Part shown: positions 5,905-6,712 of the stretch, one piece after another | Layout of the letters: the number at the start of each line of letters is the position of its first letter | How positions within the stretch are numbered: position 1 is the first letter of the stretch | Source of the DNA: Actinomycetes bacterium | Lineage (GTDB): Bacteria > Actinomycetota > Actinomycetes > JAJYSQ01 | Length of the DNA: 6,712 nucleotides | Assembly (NCBI GenBank): GCA_021793495.1 | Contig: JAJYSQ010000097.1 | Coordinates: 1 to 6,712 of the forward strand | Direction of reading: 5' to 3' | Notes under the pieces: model-generated | Seen by the model: the letters and a program-made list of their open reading frames with translations, nothing else | What the model was told of the DNA's origin: nothing | Databases searched by the model: none | Position numbers and translations under genes: made by a program

Positions 5905-6712
5905 GTGCCGGAGCAGACGCATGCCGACCCGGCAACCGCACCGATCGGGCAGGCCGGGGCCGTCGTCGCTGGTCGCCGTTCTCGAGCGCTGCTCCCGTTG
6001 CTCGCGGCGCTCGGCCCGGGGGTGATGGTCATGCTCGCGGACACCGACGCCGGCAGCGTGATCACCGCCGCGCAGTCGGGTGCGCGGTACGGCTACCGGC
6101 TGGCCCTGTGGCAGCTGGTGCTCATCCCGATCCTCTATCTGGTCCAGGAGATGACCGTCCGTCTGGGGCTCGCGACCGGGAAGGGTCACGGCGCGCTGAT
6201 CCGCGAGACATTCGGGGCCCGGTGGGCCTGGCTGTCCGCCGGCACGCTGTTCGTCGCCTGCATCGGGGCGCTGATCACCGAGTTCGCCGGGGTGGCCGGT
6301 GTTGGCACCCTGTACGGCATCCCTCGTGCCGTCTCCATCGGCGTGGTCGCCGCCCTGCTGGCCTGGCTGGTGCTGGGTGGCCGGTACCGGCGGGTCGAGC
6401 GCATCGGGATCGCCATCGGCAGCCTGGAGCTGCTGTTCATCCCTGCGGCCCTGCTCGCCCACCCCCACCTTCCGGCGATCGCCAGCGGTCTGGCCCACCC
6501 GTGGATCTCCGAGCAGAGCTATGTGCTGCTGCTCGCGGCGAACGTCGGCGCGGTGATCATGCCGTGGATGGTGTTCTACCAGCAGTCGGCGGTGATCGAC
6601 CGGACCGGGACCCGGAGGCTGCCGCGGTCGCTGCGGGCCGCACGCATCGACACGATGGTCGGAGCCGTCGTGACCCAGGTGGTGATGCTGGCAGTCCTCG
6701 TCGCGGCTGCGG
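5905..6712 (+). CDS. NRAMP (SLC11-like) divalent metal transporter, N-terminal part, truncated by window end
   Basis: A proton-coupled divalent metal importer family of the cytoplasmic membrane. Only the first 269 codons are present, ending in transmembrane segment 7 of a protein usually about 400-450 residues long. The start is GTG at 5905, with AGGAG (5895-5899) 5 bases upstream. After a polar N-terminal tail of about 28 residues come segments near 29-56, 66-90, 108-136, 142-158, 167-185, 206-228 and 250-269. GPG (37-39), the TM1 site and AQSGARYGY (56-64) place it in the family. The TM1 metal motif is D48-A-G-S51 instead of DPGN, and TM6 has M219-P-W221 instead of MPH. The metal-binding Asp and Met are thus kept, while Asn becomes Ser and His becomes Trp. 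An iron box over its promoter suggests Fe or Mn control. The substrate is uncertain; a divergent NRAMP-related subgroup is possible. It is divergent from the sugar operon with no evident functional link. Confidence 0.9.
   Translation, partial: MPEQTHADPATAPIGQAGAVVAGRRSRALLPLLAALGPGVMVMLADTDAGSVITAAQSGARYGYRLALWQLVLIPILYLVQEMTVRLGLATGKGHGALIRETFGARWAWLSAGTLFVACIGALITEFAGVAGVGTLYGIPRAVSIGVVAALLAWLVLGGRYRRVERIGIAIGSLELLFIPAALLAHPHLPAIASGLAHPWISEQSYVLLLAANVGAVIMPWMVFYQQSAVIDRTGTRRLPRSLRAARIDTMVGAVVTQVVMLAVLVAAA

Noticed and set aside
5654..5941. Minus-strand 95-residue frame with a CPLCHG motif in the spacer
   Set aside because: A single CxxC pair, overlap with the NRAMP promoter and start codon, and no good start or family resemblance; probably a chance frame, though a decayed gene is not excluded.
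5893..6498. 201-residue minus-strand open frame over the NRAMP gene
   Set aside because: The plus strand carries conserved NRAMP segments with a good ribosome binding site; the minus frame is polar, Asp/Gln/Gly-rich antisense.
1..6712. CRISPR array, insertion sequence, rRNA, riboswitch or phage/defence genes
   Set aside because: No regularly spaced repeats, no transposase or integrase motifs, no rRNA-like sequence and no known riboswitch core were found on either strand.

Overview
The window is GC-rich DNA (about 70% by eye, with G/C-dominated third codon positions, GTG/TTG starts and long spurious antisense frames). This points to a high-GC Gram-positive bacterium (Actinomycetota). A near-consensus DtxR/IdeR-type iron box (5847-5865) supports that. 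I cannot name a genus.

Layout. 1-35 is a perfect 15-bp stem hairpin, probably the end of an upstream transcription unit. 36-709 holds no gene I recognise: one weak minus-strand candidate (127-471) and a strong inverted repeat (226-255). 710-1822 (+) is a GT4 glycosyltransferase with a TTG start. Facing it is a three-gene minus-strand operon, in transcription order: a second GT4 enzyme (5347-4217), a six-hairpin (alpha/alpha barrel) glycosidase-like protein (4220-3198), and a long GH130-family mannoside phosphorylase/hydrolase (3201-1684). Both operon junctions are 4-bp GTGA stop/start overlaps, so the three proteins are probably translationally coupled. The operon's last gene and the convergent GT4 gene overlap tail to tail by 139 bp. 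5348-5904 is a non-coding divergent spacer. 5905-6712 (+) is the first 269 codons of an NRAMP (SLC11-like) metal transporter that runs off the window.

How the genes fit together. None of the four sugar enzymes shows a signal peptide or a membrane segment, so they probably act in the cytoplasm on a nucleotide-sugar-derived oligosaccharide. GT4 enzymes are retaining and GH130 enzymes are inverting on beta-mannosides. The set therefore suggests synthesis plus turnover of a mannose-containing oligosaccharide or reserve glycan, with the six-hairpin protein as an uncharacterised partner. This is inference; no substrate can be read from the sequence. The NRAMP gene appears to be a separate, metal-regulated unit: the iron box lies within its likely promoter, and its metal-site motifs (DAGS, MPW) differ from the textbook DPGN/MPH pattern.
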